Shown piece by piece: positions 44,729 to 53,248 of a stretch of 64,000 bases of DNA; position 1 is the first letter of the stretch, and every line of letters begins with the position of its first letter. The notes beneath the pieces were generated by a model that saw nothing but the letters and a program-made list of their open reading frames with translations, was not told the DNA's origin and ran no database searches. The stretch covers positions 1-64,000 of the forward strand of contig CAKOTD010000003.1 of assembly GCA_934120015.1 (NCBI GenBank), in the 5' to 3' direction. A program made the translations under genes and the position numbers. The stretch comes from an uncultured Bacilli bacterium. GTDB lineage: Bacteria; Bacillota_I; Bacilli_A; RF39; UBA660.

Positions 44729-44845
44729 ATATTAATAGAAAATATTGATAAAATTCATACAACTACTTTGGGTATTAGTAGAATTAAAAGAAATTTAAAA
44801 TTAGATAATGTTGATATAATAGAAAATTATAAAGAAATGGTTTGA
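44729..44845 (+). pseudogene. DUF3781 remnant, copy 1
   Basis: A frame without a start reads ENIDKIHTT, then LGISRIKRNLKLDNVD and ends at TGA 44843. This is the N-terminal half of the small DUF3781 family (IDKIHTT.LG..RIKKNL). The second half is missing. A second copy lies at 46201-46296 as part of the tandem duplication, and a more decayed one follows at about 48100-48190. Confidence 0.65.
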
Positions 44846-46188
44846 AAATTTTTTTAACTATAAAAATAGGATTTTTCCTATTTTTTCTTTTTCTTTTACT
44901 TGAAAAAATATATATAATATGTTATTATACTAGGCAATCAAGGAGGATTATTATATGTTAACAAATGAGGAGTTAGATAAAAAAATTTTAGGATTAGAAC
45001 AATCTGAAAAAGAAAGAATAGAAGAAGAAATAAAGAAAGAAGAAGAAAGAATTATAAATTCTAAAGATTCCAAAGCTATATATTTATTTGCTAGGAATGT
45101 TGAAGGATCGCATATAGATAAATTAGAAGATGCTATAATAGCAACAGGTGACGCTGGATATATATATTCCTTTGCTTTTTTAGATGGAGCACATATAGAA
45201 AAATTGGAGGATGCTATAATAGCAACAAAAAAATCACCAAAAAAAGCCCTTTATATATATGAATTTGCTAGGGATATTAAAGGAGCGCATATAGACAGGT
45301 TAGAAGATGCTGTAATAGCAACCAAAACTGTATATATATATTTATTTGCTAGGGATATTAAAGGAGCTCATATAGAAAAATTAGAGGATGGTATAATAGC
45401 AGCTGGTGATAACTTATATATATGTGAATTTGCAAAAGATATAAAAGGAGCGCATATAGACAAATTAGAAGATGCAATAATAGCAACTGGTGATGCCCAA
45501 TATATATATGAATTTGCAAAAAATATAAAAGGAACACATATAGACAAATTAGAGGATGGTATAATAGCAAAAGGTGATGCCTACTATATATATTCATTTG
45601 CTAAGGATATAAAAGGAGCGCATATAGACAAGTTAGAGGATGGTATAATATCAACCAAAAAAGCCCAATATATATATGAATTTGCTATGGATATAAAAGG
45701 AGCACATATAGACAAATTAAGGGATGCTATAATATTAATAGGTAATCTTGAATATATTTCTAAATTTTTCAAACTTGCATATATAAAGGCAGATGAAAGG
45801 GAATTATATTTGGTACTATCAAAAAGATTTGATTTAGAAACTATTGGAATAACATTTGCTGACTCATTTGCAAATAAACTATATTTTAAGAAAAAAGAAG
45901 ATACATTAAAATATTTAATAAAAAATAGAGAATTAGATATTAATAAACTTAGATTAAGAATATATTTTGATTGGTTGAATAATCCTAATTCAACAAAAGA
46001 AGATTTAGAAAAATGCAATGAAGAATATATTAGATATGTATCTATGTTTTATGGTGAAAAAAATAAAAATGAAGAAACAAAAGAAAATTCAGAAAAAAAT
46101 AATGAACAAGGAAAAACTCTTGTTAAGACAAAAAAAATAATGAACAAGGAAAAACTCTTGTTAAGACAAAAAAATAAATGGATAAGGA
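44738..46188. repeat. Tandem duplication unit 1
   Basis: DUF3781 remnant, a 110-bp promoter region and a repeat-protein gene. The remnant, the promoter region and the first codons are close to identical to the unit starting at 46189. Confidence 0.85.
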
Positions 46189-46202
46189 AAAAATATCAAT
46201 AA
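44955..46202 (+). CDS. Repeat protein A (eight 27-residue solenoid-like repeats)
   Basis: A 415-aa protein with no signal or membrane segment. The N-terminus is a charged helix (LTNEELDKKILGLEQSEK). It continues with eight copies of a 27-28-residue unit of the form YIYeFAkDIKGAHIDKLEDA followed by IIATGDA. These give two short helices each and thus a likely alpha-solenoid. A non-repeat C-terminal domain (about 265-385) is shared with protein B. The last 25 residues differ from B because of a 38-bp tandem duplication (46101-46176). AAGGAGG precedes the ATG. Function unknown; a protein-binding scaffold is likely. Confidence 0.75.
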   Translation: MLTNEELDKKILGLEQSEKERIEEEIKKEEERIINSKDSKAIYLFARNVEGSHIDKLEDAIIATGDAGYIYSFAFLDGAHIEKLEDAIIATKKSPKKALYIYEFARDIKGAHIDRLEDAVIATKTVYIYLFARDIKGAHIEKLEDGIIAAGDNLYICEFAKDIKGAHIDKLEDAIIATGDAQYIYEFAKNIKGTHIDKLEDGIIAKGDAYYIYSFAKDIKGAHIDKLEDGIISTKKAQYIYEFAMDIKGAHIDKLRDAIILIGNLEYISKFFKLAYIKADERELYLVLSKRFDLETIGITFADSFANKLYFKKKEDTLKYLIKNRELDINKLRLRIYFDWLNNPNSTKEDLEKCNEEYIRYVSMFYGEKNKNEETKENSEKNNEQGKTLVKTKKIMNKEKLLLRQKNKWIRKKYQ

Positions 46203-46296
46203 AATTCATACAACTCCTTTAGGTATTAGTAGAATTAAAAGAAATTTAAAGTTAGACAATGTTGATATAATAGAAAATTATAAAGAAATGGTTTGA
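46201..46296 (+). pseudogene. DUF3781 remnant, copy 2
   Basis: Reads KIHTTPLGISRIKRNLKL and ends at TGA 46294, nearly identical to copy 1. The beginning has been replaced by the end of the repeat gene, so it is even shorter. Confidence 0.65.
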
Positions 46297-46404
46297 AAAA
46301 ATTTTAACTATAAAAATAGGATTTTTCCTATTTTTTCTTTTTCTTCTACTTGAAAAAATATATATAATATGTTATTATACTAGACAATCAAGGAGGATTA
46401 TTAT

Positions 46405-48096
46405 ATGTTAACAAATGAGGAATTAGATAAAAAAATATTAGAATTTAAGGAATTTAAAGAAAAAGAAGAAGAAAAAATTATAAACTCTAAAGATCCAAAA
46501 AAAATATATAGCTTTGCCAAAGATGTAAAGAAAGGAAAAGATATCGACAAATTAGAAGATGCAATAATAGCAACAGGTAATGCTGTATATATATATGACT
46601 TTGCCAAAGATATAAAGCAAGGAAAAAATATAGACAAATTAGAGGATGCCATAATAGCAACAGGTAATGCTGTATATATATATGACTTTGCCAAAGATAT
46701 AAAGCAAGGAAAAAATATAGAGAAGTTAGAGGATGCTATAATAGCAATAGGTGGTGCTTATTATATATATCACTTTGCCAAAGATATAAAGCAAGGAAAA
46801 AATATAGAGAAATTAGAGGATGCAATAATAGCAACAGGTGATGCCGAATATATATATAGATTTGCCAAATATATAAAGAAAGGAAAAGATATCGACAAAT
46901 TAGTGGATGCAATAATAGCAACCAAAAATGCCGAATATATACTTGAATTTGCAAGAAATGTAAAAGGAGCACATATAGACAAATTAGAGGATGCAATAAT
47001 AGCAACAGGTGATGCCGAATATATATATAACTTTGCTATGTGTATCAAAGGAGCCAATATAGGCAAATTAGAGGATGCTATAATAGCAATTGGTGCTGCC
47101 AAACATATATATGACTTTGCTTGTTTAAATGGAGCCAATATAAAAAAATTAGAAGATGCTATAATAGCAACAGGTAGTCCTGGAGATATATATGGCTTTG
47201 CAAAATATGTGTCTAGAGCCCATGTAAAGAAATTAGAAGATGCCATAATAGCAACAGGTGATGCCGAATATATATATGCCTTTGCCAAAGATATAAAGGA
47301 AGGAAAATATATAAAGAAATTAGAAGATGCTATAATAGCAATAGGTGATGCCGAATATATATATATATTTGCCAAAGATATAAAGAAAGGAAAAGATATC
47401 GACAAATTAGAAGATGGTATAATAGCAACAGGTAATGCTTATTTTATATATTACTTTGCCGAAGATATAAAGCAAGGAAAAGATATAGGCAAATTAGAGG
47501 ATGCAATAATAGCAATAGGTGATGCTACATATATATATCTATTTGCCAAAAAAATAAAGGAAGGAAAAGATATAGACAAATTAGAGGATGCTATAATAGC
47601 AATAGGTAATGCCGAATATATGTATAAATTTGCAAGGGATGTAAAGGGAGCCCATATAGACAAATTAAAAGATGCTATAATATCAATAGGTAATATTAAA
47701 TATATTTCTGAATTTTTTGAGCTCGTGAATATAAATACAAATAAAATAGTATTATATTTGGTACTATCAAAAAAATTTGATTTAAAGCGTATTGGTGAAA
47801 AAGTTAAAGAATCGTTTTTTAATAAATTATATTTTGGTAAAAAAACTGACACTTTAGAATATTTAATGGAAAATAGAGAGTTAGATATTAATGAAATTAG
47901 ATTAAGAATATATTTTGATTATTTGAGTAATTTTAATTCAACAAAAGAGGATTTAGAAAAATGCAATGAAGAATATATTAGATATGTATTTATGCTTTAT
48001 GGTGAAAAAAATAAAAATGAAGAAGCAAAAGAAAATTTAGAAAAAAGTAATGAACAAGGAAAAAGTCTTGTTAAGACTAAAAAAATAAATGGATAA
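46405..48096 (+). CDS. Repeat protein B (fourteen solenoid-like repeats)
   Basis: A 563-aa paralogue of protein A from a tandem duplication: same ribosome site, same N-terminus (LTNEELDKKILEFKEF) and same C-terminal domain (ISEFFELVNINTN... to EEYIRYVFMLYGEKNKNE). It has fourteen copies of the 27-30-residue unit (YIYdFAKDIKQGKNIDKLED, IIATGNA). Neighbouring units are often identical at DNA level over 60-80 bases, pointing to recent expansion by recombination. Cytoplasmic. No enzyme motif. Confidence 0.75.
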   Translation: MLTNEELDKKILEFKEFKEKEEEKIINSKDPKKIYSFAKDVKKGKDIDKLEDAIIATGNAVYIYDFAKDIKQGKNIDKLEDAIIATGNAVYIYDFAKDIKQGKNIEKLEDAIIAIGGAYYIYHFAKDIKQGKNIEKLEDAIIATGDAEYIYRFAKYIKKGKDIDKLVDAIIATKNAEYILEFARNVKGAHIDKLEDAIIATGDAEYIYNFAMCIKGANIGKLEDAIIAIGAAKHIYDFACLNGANIKKLEDAIIATGSPGDIYGFAKYVSRAHVKKLEDAIIATGDAEYIYAFAKDIKEGKYIKKLEDAIIAIGDAEYIYIFAKDIKKGKDIDKLEDGIIATGNAYFIYYFAEDIKQGKDIGKLEDAIIAIGDATYIYLFAKKIKEGKDIDKLEDAIIAIGNAEYMYKFARDVKGAHIDKLKDAIISIGNIKYISEFFELVNINTNKIVLYLVLSKKFDLKRIGEKVKESFFNKLYFGKKTDTLEYLMENRELDINEIRLRIYFDYLSNFNSTKEDLEKCNEEYIRYVFMLYGEKNKNEEAKENLEKSNEQGKSLVKTKKING

Positions 48097-48350
48097 GAAA
48101 AAAATATCAATAAAATTAATAGTCTCCTTTGAATGTCAGTAGAATTAAAATAAATTTAAGGTTAGATAATATTGATTCAATAAATTAGAGAAATACTCTT
48201 ATTTATAAAAATTGTAAGAATTGATATTGTGAAATTGATAATATAAAAATGATGATTAATACATATAGTTATACAATTATAACTGCACATATTATAAAGT
48301 AAACAAGTCATAAAATATGATTTGTTTTTTTGTATATAATAAAAAAAGAC
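48097..48350. other. Gene-free region before the MerR operon
   Basis: Holds a third, decayed copy of the DUF3781 remnant (about 48100-48190, several stops) and AT-rich sequence, then a terminator-like hairpin, AAACAAGTCAT with ATGATTTGTTT (about 48301-48331), with T tail. No gene seen. Confidence 0.6.
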
Positions 48351-48381
48351 TTGACTTAGAGTATACTCTAAGTATTATGAT
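48351..48381 (+). promoter_or_regulatory. MerR-type promoter with 19-bp spacer
   Basis: TTGACT (48351-48356) and TATGAT (48376-48381) are separated by 19 bp. ACTTAGAGTA and TACTCTAAGT (48354-48373) form a perfect 20-bp dyad inside the spacer. An overlong spacer with a centred dyad is the hallmark of promoters twisted into activity by MerR proteins. The sequence resembles AdhR/NmlR-type sites (CTTRGAGT arms). Confidence 0.9.
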
Positions 48382-48407
48382 ATAGTTGTGTAAGAGAGGA
48401 TGATAAA

Positions 48408-50174
48408 ATGATAAAGATATTAAATAAAATTAATGAAGTAAGTGATTTAAAAAAACTAAATTATGAAGAATTAAATTTACTATCAAGTGAAATAAGGGAA
48501 GTTTTACTAAAAAAATTAAGTATACATGGTGGCCATTTTGGACCTAATTTTGGAATGGTTGAGGCAACAATTGCTCTACATTATGTTTTTAATTCACCTA
48601 TTGATAAAATTGTTTATGATGTATCACATCAAAGTTATACACATAAAATTTTAACTGGTAGAAAAGATGCCTTTCTTTATGAAGAAAAATATGATGATGT
48701 AACAGGATATACTGATCCAGATGAAAGTTGTCACGATTTCTTTAAAATAGGTCATACTTCTACATCTATTAGTTTAGCATCAGGTCTTGCTAAAGCAAGA
48801 GATTTAAATGGTGATAATTATAATGTAATTGCGGTTATAGGAGATGGCTCTTTAGGTGGTGGAGAAGCCTTAGAAGGGCTTGATTTTGTAGGTGAGCAAA
48901 AGAGTAATTTTATAATTATTGTAAATGATAATGATATGTCCATTGCTGAAAATCATGGTGGATTATATAAAAATTTAAGAGAGTTAAGAGATAGTAAAGG
49001 TAGTAGTAGTTGTAATCTTTTTAAAGCCATGGGTCTTGATTATGTCTATGTTGATGATGGTAATGATATTGATAAATTAATTGAGACTTTTAAAAAAATT
49101 AAAGATATAGATCATCCAATAGTTGTTCATATTAATACTATGAAAGGAAAAGGGTATAAATTTGCTGAGGATGATAAAGAAAATTGGCACTGGACTATGC
49201 CATTTGATATAGAAACTGGTAAAGTAAAGATGACTTTTGATGGTGAAAATTATGGAGATTTAACGGGTAAGTATTTATTAGATAAAATGAAAAGTGATAA
49301 AAAGGTTGTTGCTATTGTAGCAGGTGTTCCAACAAATATAGGTTTTACAAAAGAAAGAAGAATAGAAGCCGGGGATCAGTTTATTGATGTTGGCATTGCT
49401 GAGGAACAGGCTGTTGCTCTTGCATCAGGTCTTGCTAAAGGTGGGATGAAACCTGTATTTGCTACACATTCAAGTTTTATGCAACGTACCTATGATCAAT
49501 TATCACAAGATTTATGTATTAATAATAATCCAGCAACTATCTTAGTTAATACAGCATCTATATATGGAATGAATGATATAACACATTTAGGACTTTATGA
49601 TATATCATTTATATCTAATATTCCTAATATGGTATATTTAGCTCCTACTTCAAAAGATGAATACTTATCTATGCTTGAATATAGTATTTCTCAAGATTCT
49701 CATCCTATAGCCATTAGAGTACCATGTAATGGTGTTATAAAAGATAATCGAACAGTAGATACTGATTATAGTGATTTAAATAAATATAAAGTTGAAAAAC
49801 AAGGAAGTAAGATTGCTATACTTGCACTTGGTGATTTTTATCAATTAGGTGAGAGTGTTACTGATGAAATAAAAAATAAGTTAAATATAGAGCCTACTTT
49901 AATTAATCCAAGATTTATTACTGGAACTGATAATGAATTACTTGAAAGTTTAAAGAAAAATCATGATATAGTTATCACATTAGAAGATGGTATATTAGAT
50001 GGTGGATTCGGTGAAAAAATTGCTAGATTTTATGGTGATAGTAATATGCTTGTTAAAAATTATGGTATTAAAAAAGCCTTTTATGATAGATATGATGTAA
50101 ATGAGTTACTCAAAGCAAATAGATTAACAAAAGAACAAATTGTTTTTGATATAACTAAATTATTAAATAAATAG
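48408..50174 (+). CDS. DXS-like TPP-dependent enzyme
   Basis: A 588-aa thiamine-diphosphate enzyme with the layout of 1-deoxyxylulose-5-phosphate synthase. Motifs are YDVSHQSYTHKILTGR, HTSTSISLASGLAKARD, TPP motif GDGSLGGGEALEG...NDNDMSI, GIAEEQAVALASGLA, QRTYDQL, THLGLYDISF. Two positions that hold acceptor-phosphate arginines in DXS (in DRAG and YPRG) read NTASIYG and VPCNG here, so Arg is replaced by Thr and Cys. It is first in a MerR-controlled operon with redox enzymes. Pyruvate plus a non-phosphorylated aldehyde is a possible reaction (inference). Confidence 0.8.
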   Translation: MIKILNKINEVSDLKKLNYEELNLLSSEIREVLLKKLSIHGGHFGPNFGMVEATIALHYVFNSPIDKIVYDVSHQSYTHKILTGRKDAFLYEEKYDDVTGYTDPDESCHDFFKIGHTSTSISLASGLAKARDLNGDNYNVIAVIGDGSLGGGEALEGLDFVGEQKSNFIIIVNDNDMSIAENHGGLYKNLRELRDSKGSSSCNLFKAMGLDYVYVDDGNDIDKLIETFKKIKDIDHPIVVHINTMKGKGYKFAEDDKENWHWTMPFDIETGKVKMTFDGENYGDLTGKYLLDKMKSDKKVVAIVAGVPTNIGFTKERRIEAGDQFIDVGIAEEQAVALASGLAKGGMKPVFATHSSFMQRTYDQLSQDLCINNNPATILVNTASIYGMNDITHLGLYDISFISNIPNMVYLAPTSKDEYLSMLEYSISQDSHPIAIRVPCNGVIKDNRTVDTDYSDLNKYKVEKQGSKIAILALGDFYQLGESVTDEIKNKLNIEPTLINPRFITGTDNELLESLKKNHDIVITLEDGILDGGFGEKIARFYGDSNMLVKNYGIKKAFYDRYDVNELLKANRLTKEQIVFDITKLLNK

Positions 50175-50182
50175 GAGTGTTT

Positions 50183-50566
50183 ATGACAATAAAAGAAGTA
50201 AGTAATAAATATGATATTACACAAGATACAATTAGATATTATGAAAGAATAGGATTATTACCACCTGTTCCAAGAAATAAGGTTGGTATAAGAGAATTTG
50301 ATGAAAAGTCTTGTAAATGGTTAGAATTTATAAAATGTATGCGATCAGCAGGGATGCAAATAGAGGCGTTAATAGAATATATGACTTTATTTAGACAGGG
50401 TAAAGATACTGCATCAGCGAGAAAAAATCTTTTACTTGAACAAAGGGAAATACTTGTTCAAAAACAGAAAGATATAAATAATACCCTTGAAAGACTTGAT
50501 TATAAAATTAAATTATATGAAGAAATTGAAGAAGGAAAAAGAAAAGATTTTATGGAGGAGCCATAA
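50183..50566 (+). CDS. MerR-family regulator (AdhR-like)
   Basis: A 127-aa protein with N-terminal MerR helix-turn-helix (MTIKEVSNKYDITQDTIRYY, ERIGLLPPVPRN) and the block EFDEKSCKWLEFIKCMRSAGM. A dimerising coiled coil with LLEQREILVQKQKDINNTLE follows. A single Cys in the KCMRSAGM region fits the AdhR/NmlR aldehyde- and thiol-stress subgroup. It should activate the promoter at 48351-48381. It is the second gene of its own operon, allowing positive autoregulation. ATG 50183 chosen; GTG 50177 is within the ribosome site. Confidence 0.9.
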   Translation: MTIKEVSNKYDITQDTIRYYERIGLLPPVPRNKVGIREFDEKSCKWLEFIKCMRSAGMQIEALIEYMTLFRQGKDTASARKNLLLEQREILVQKQKDINNTLERLDYKIKLYEEIEEGKRKDFMEEP

Positions 50567-50585
50567 TAGAAAAGGATGATTTGAT

Positions 50586-50906
50586 ATGATAAAACAAACA
50601 GCTGGAAGAGATGCTTTAGGGGAATTTGCTCCTAATTTTGCTCACTATAATGATGACATTTTATTTGGAGAAAATTGGAATGATAGGGCAATTGATTTAA
50701 AAACAAGATGTATAATTACTGTTGTTGCTTTAATGTCTAGTGGAATAACAGATAATTCATTAAGATATCATTTAGAGAATGCTAAAAAATGTGGCGTATC
50801 AAAAGAAGAAATGGCAGGTATTATAACACATACAGCCTTTTATGTTGGTTGGCCTAAAGGATGGGCTGTATTTAATTTAGCTAAGGAGGTTTATAAAGAT
50901 GAATAA
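50586..50906 (+). CDS. Carboxymuconolactone decarboxylase-family protein
   Basis: A 106-aa all-helical protein with the CMD pattern: RDALGEFAPNFAHYND, RCIITVVALMSSG, LRYHLENAKKCGVSKEEMAG and THTAFYVGWPKGWA. The CxxC of peroxidase-type AhpD proteins is absent, so it is not an AhpD reductase. Small CMD proteins often sit in operons for aldehyde or quinone metabolism. It overlaps the cupin gene by eight bases. Confidence 0.88.
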   Translation: MIKQTAGRDALGEFAPNFAHYNDDILFGENWNDRAIDLKTRCIITVVALMSSGITDNSLRYHLENAKKCGVSKEEMAGIITHTAFYVGWPKGWAVFNLAKEVYKDE

Positions 50907-51327
50907 AGAAGAATTTGATAAAGTAAATGTATTTGGATTAGGAAAGCCAAATGTTAATTTTGCACAGTATTTTATAGGAAATAGTTATTTAAATCCTTTA
51001 ACTGAAGCAGGAAAAACACCATTTCTTGCTAATGTAACATTTGAACCAGGTTGTAGAAATAATTGGCATATTCATCATGCTACAAGTGGTGGTGGTCAAA
51101 TCTTAGTTTGTACAGCCGGTTATGGTATTTATCAAGAAGAAGGAAAAGATGCTATAGAATTAAAACCTGGTATGGTTATTGTTATACCTGCCAATGTTAA
51201 ACATTTCCATGGTGCTAAAAAAGATAGTTGGTTTAGTCATATAAGTATTGAAGTCCAAGGTGAAAATACAAGTACTGAATGGTTAGAACCAGTAACCGAT
51301 ATGGAATATGATAGGTTAGGAGAATAA
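50899..51327 (+). CDS. Cupin-domain protein
   Basis: A 142-aa single-domain cupin. Motif 1, NNWHIHHATSGGGQILVC with His pair, and motif 2, PGMVIVIPANVKHFHGA, supply the metal ligands. It matches the short cupins commonly paired with CMD proteins and flavodoxin or AKR genes. The CMD-cupin pair suggests action on the same carbonyl substrate, but the reaction is unknown. Confidence 0.9.
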   Translation: MNKEEFDKVNVFGLGKPNVNFAQYFIGNSYLNPLTEAGKTPFLANVTFEPGCRNNWHIHHATSGGGQILVCTAGYGIYQEEGKDAIELKPGMVIVIPANVKHFHGAKKDSWFSHISIEVQGENTSTEWLEPVTDMEYDRLGE

Positions 51328-51328
51328 G

Positions 51329-52159
51329 ATGAAATTAAATAATGGAGTAGAAATACCACAAATAGGTTTAGGAACATTTATGCTAAGTCCGAATGATGCT
51401 TTTAATTCTGTTAAAGTAGCACTTGAAAATGGTTATAAATTAATTGATACAGCAAGTGCATATGTAAATGAAAAAGCCGTTGGAAAGGCCATTAAAATGT
51501 CTAATATAGATAGAAAAGATATCTTCGTTTCGACAAAGTTATGGGTAACTGAATATGAAAATGAAAGAGCAGTTGATGAAACACTTGAAAGATTAGGATT
51601 AGAATATATTGATTTATTGTTTATTCATCAGCCAGCAGGTAATTATTTAGCAGGTTATAAACTATTAGAAAAGGCTTATAAAGAGGGAAAAGTAAGGGCT
51701 ATTGGTTTATCTAATTTTGAGGGAAAGTATCTTAATGAAATACTTTCTAATTGTGAAATAAGACCTCAGGTTATGCAAGTAGAGGCTCATCCATATTTTG
51801 TCCAAGAGGAACTTAGAAAGACATTGGATAAATATGATATTAAATTAATGAGTTGGTATCCACTTGGTCATGGGGATTCTAATTTATTAAATGAAAATAT
51901 TTTTACCACTTTAGCACACAAATATCAAAAAACACCATCACAAATAATCTTAAGATGGCATATAGATATGGGATTTATTGTTATACCAGGTAGTAAAAAT
52001 GCACTACATATAAAAGAAAATTTAGATGTATTGAATTTTGCACTATCTGATGATGATATGAATGAAATATCTAAAATAAATAAAAAACAAAGATATTATA
52101 TACAAACAGAAGAAAATTTAAAACATTATCAAGAATTTAAACCAAAGTATGAAGAATAG
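51329..52159 (+). CDS. Aldo/keto reductase
   Basis: A 276-aa NADPH-dependent aldo/keto reductase. Catalytic tetrad positions are visible as DTASAYVNEKAVG (Asp, Tyr), STKLWVT (Lys) and LLFIHQP (His). The cofactor region is VIPGSKNALHIKENLDVLNF. It reduces aldehydes or ketones to alcohols in the cytoplasm. It starts one base after the cupin stop. Its presence under an AdhR-like regulator supports carbonyl detoxification as the operon theme. Confidence 0.93.
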   Translation: MKLNNGVEIPQIGLGTFMLSPNDAFNSVKVALENGYKLIDTASAYVNEKAVGKAIKMSNIDRKDIFVSTKLWVTEYENERAVDETLERLGLEYIDLLFIHQPAGNYLAGYKLLEKAYKEGKVRAIGLSNFEGKYLNEILSNCEIRPQVMQVEAHPYFVQEELRKTLDKYDIKLMSWYPLGHGDSNLLNENIFTTLAHKYQKTPSQIILRWHIDMGFIVIPGSKNALHIKENLDVLNFALSDDDMNEISKINKKQRYYIQTEENLKHYQEFKPKYEE

Positions 52160-52176
52160 AAAGGAATTAGATATAA

Positions 52177-52677
52177 ATGAAAAGTATAGTTATATATTTT
52201 AGTCGAACAGATGAAAATTATATGAAGGATGGCATTAGAAAAATTGATAAAGGAAATACTGAAATAGTTGCTGAGAAGATTAGTAAATTAACAGGTGCTA
52301 GTTTATTTAAAGTTGAAACAGTAAATCCTTATCCATATAATTATTATGATTGTTGTGATGTTGCTAAAAAGGAATTAAATAATAATGAAAGACCAGAAAT
52401 AAAAAATCATCTTACTAGTTTAGATGAATATGATACTATTTATATTGGTGGTCCTGTATGGTGGGGACATTATCCATGTGCTTTATTTACAGCCTTAGAA
52501 GAATTAAATTATGCTGGAAAAACAATAAAACCATTTTGTACTCATGAAGGATCTGGTTTAGGATCTATTATGGATGATGTTAAACAACTTTGTCCTAATG
52601 CCAATATCGAAAAAGGTTTAGAACTTAGAGGCAGTGATGTCTTAAATGCTGATGAAAAGATAGAAAAGTGGGTGTAG
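52177..52677 (+). CDS. Flavodoxin-like protein 1
   Basis: A 166-aa FMN-binding flavodoxin fold. The start is IVIYFSRTDENYMKDGIRKI (phosphate loop with an insertion), then YDTIYIGGPVWWGHYPCALF and TIKPFCTHEGSGLGSIMDDV. The GGPVWWGHYP and THEGSGLG patterns are those of Flavodoxin_4-type proteins often next to AKR and CMD genes. It likely carries electrons for, or reduces quinone-like products of, the operon. Confidence 0.88.
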   Translation: MKSIVIYFSRTDENYMKDGIRKIDKGNTEIVAEKISKLTGASLFKVETVNPYPYNYYDCCDVAKKELNNNERPEIKNHLTSLDEYDTIYIGGPVWWGHYPCALFTALEELNYAGKTIKPFCTHEGSGLGSIMDDVKQLCPNANIEKGLELRGSDVLNADEKIEKWV

Positions 52678-52680
52678 TAT

Positions 52681-53157
52681 ATGAAGAAAATAGTAGTATA
52701 TTATAGTTATACAGGTAATACTAAAAAGATTGCTGATATGATAAAAGAAAAACTTAATTGTGATTTTTTAGAATTAACACCTAAAATTCCTTTTTCAACA
52801 GATTATCAAACGGTTGTAGATGAATATCAAAATAATTCTATTGATAATAAAGAAGTAGAAATTAATGATATTAATATTAATTTAAATGATTATGAAGAAA
52901 TAATAATTGGAACTCCTGTATGGTGGTATACAATATCACCAGTTGTGGTTACTTTCTTAAAAAAATATGACCTAAGTGGAAAAGTAGTTATACCTTTTGC
53001 TACTAATGCAGGATGGCTTGGTAAAACATTTAAAGATGTCCAAAAATTATGTCCTAATTCTAAAGTAGAAAAAGAAATGAATATTGTTTTTAAAAGTTAT
53101 AGTGATAATTTAAAAACAAATATAAAGGATATAAATAATTGGATTGCTAGTTTATAG
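52681..53157 (+). CDS. Flavodoxin-like protein 2
   Basis: A 158-aa second flavodoxin, divergent from the first. It has VVYYSYTGNTKKIADMI (canonical T/S-x-T-G-N-T phosphate loop), YEEIIIGTPVWWYTISPVV and VIPFATNAGWLGKTFKDV. It begins 4 bp after the first and is the last gene before a terminator. Two different flavodoxins in one operon suggest separate electron partners. Confidence 0.9.
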   Translation: MKKIVVYYSYTGNTKKIADMIKEKLNCDFLELTPKIPFSTDYQTVVDEYQNNSIDNKEVEINDININLNDYEEIIIGTPVWWYTISPVVVTFLKKYDLSGKVVIPFATNAGWLGKTFKDVQKLCPNSKVEKEMNIVFKSYSDNLKTNIKDINNWIASL

Positions 53158-53177
53158 ATAGAGAAATCTATCTTTTC
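53156..53177 (+). terminator. Terminator of the MerR operon
   Basis: AGATAG and CTATCT pair around AGAAAT, followed by TTTT. Confidence 0.75.
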
Positions 53178-53179
53178 TG

Positions 53180-53229
53180 TTGACAAAATTTCATAATTAA
53201 TGTATTATTGTATTATTCATATAATACAA
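53180..53229 (+). promoter_or_regulatory. Promoter with GntR/YtrA-type operator
   Basis: TTGACA (53180-53185) and TATTAT (53203-53208) have a 17-bp spacer. TTGTATTAT (53208-53216) and ATAATACAA (53221-53229) form a perfect 9-4-9 dyad over the start site. The first gene of the operon encodes a YtrA-type GntR protein, so autorepression is likely. Confidence 0.88.
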
Positions 53230-53248
53230 TTAGAAAGGAGATAAAAAT

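Larger units (their letters stand above)
46189..48103. repeat. Tandem duplication unit 2
   Basis: Second copy of DUF3781 remnant (46201-46296), promoter region and repeat gene. The coding part differs by having fourteen instead of eight repeats. The end is followed by a third, heavily decayed start of the unit. Confidence 0.8.

Noticed and set aside
46770..47405. Long minus-strand open frame (211 codons), and similar ones at 45584-46018 and 47451-47852
   Set aside because: They are antisense shadows of the internally repeated genes: the repeats keep the opposite frame open. No ribosome site and low-complexity protein.
45100..47700. Regular repeats of about 81-90 bp, suggestive of a CRISPR-like array
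   Set aside because: The periodicity is in frame, encodes the solenoid units, and has no distinct spacers or cas genes.
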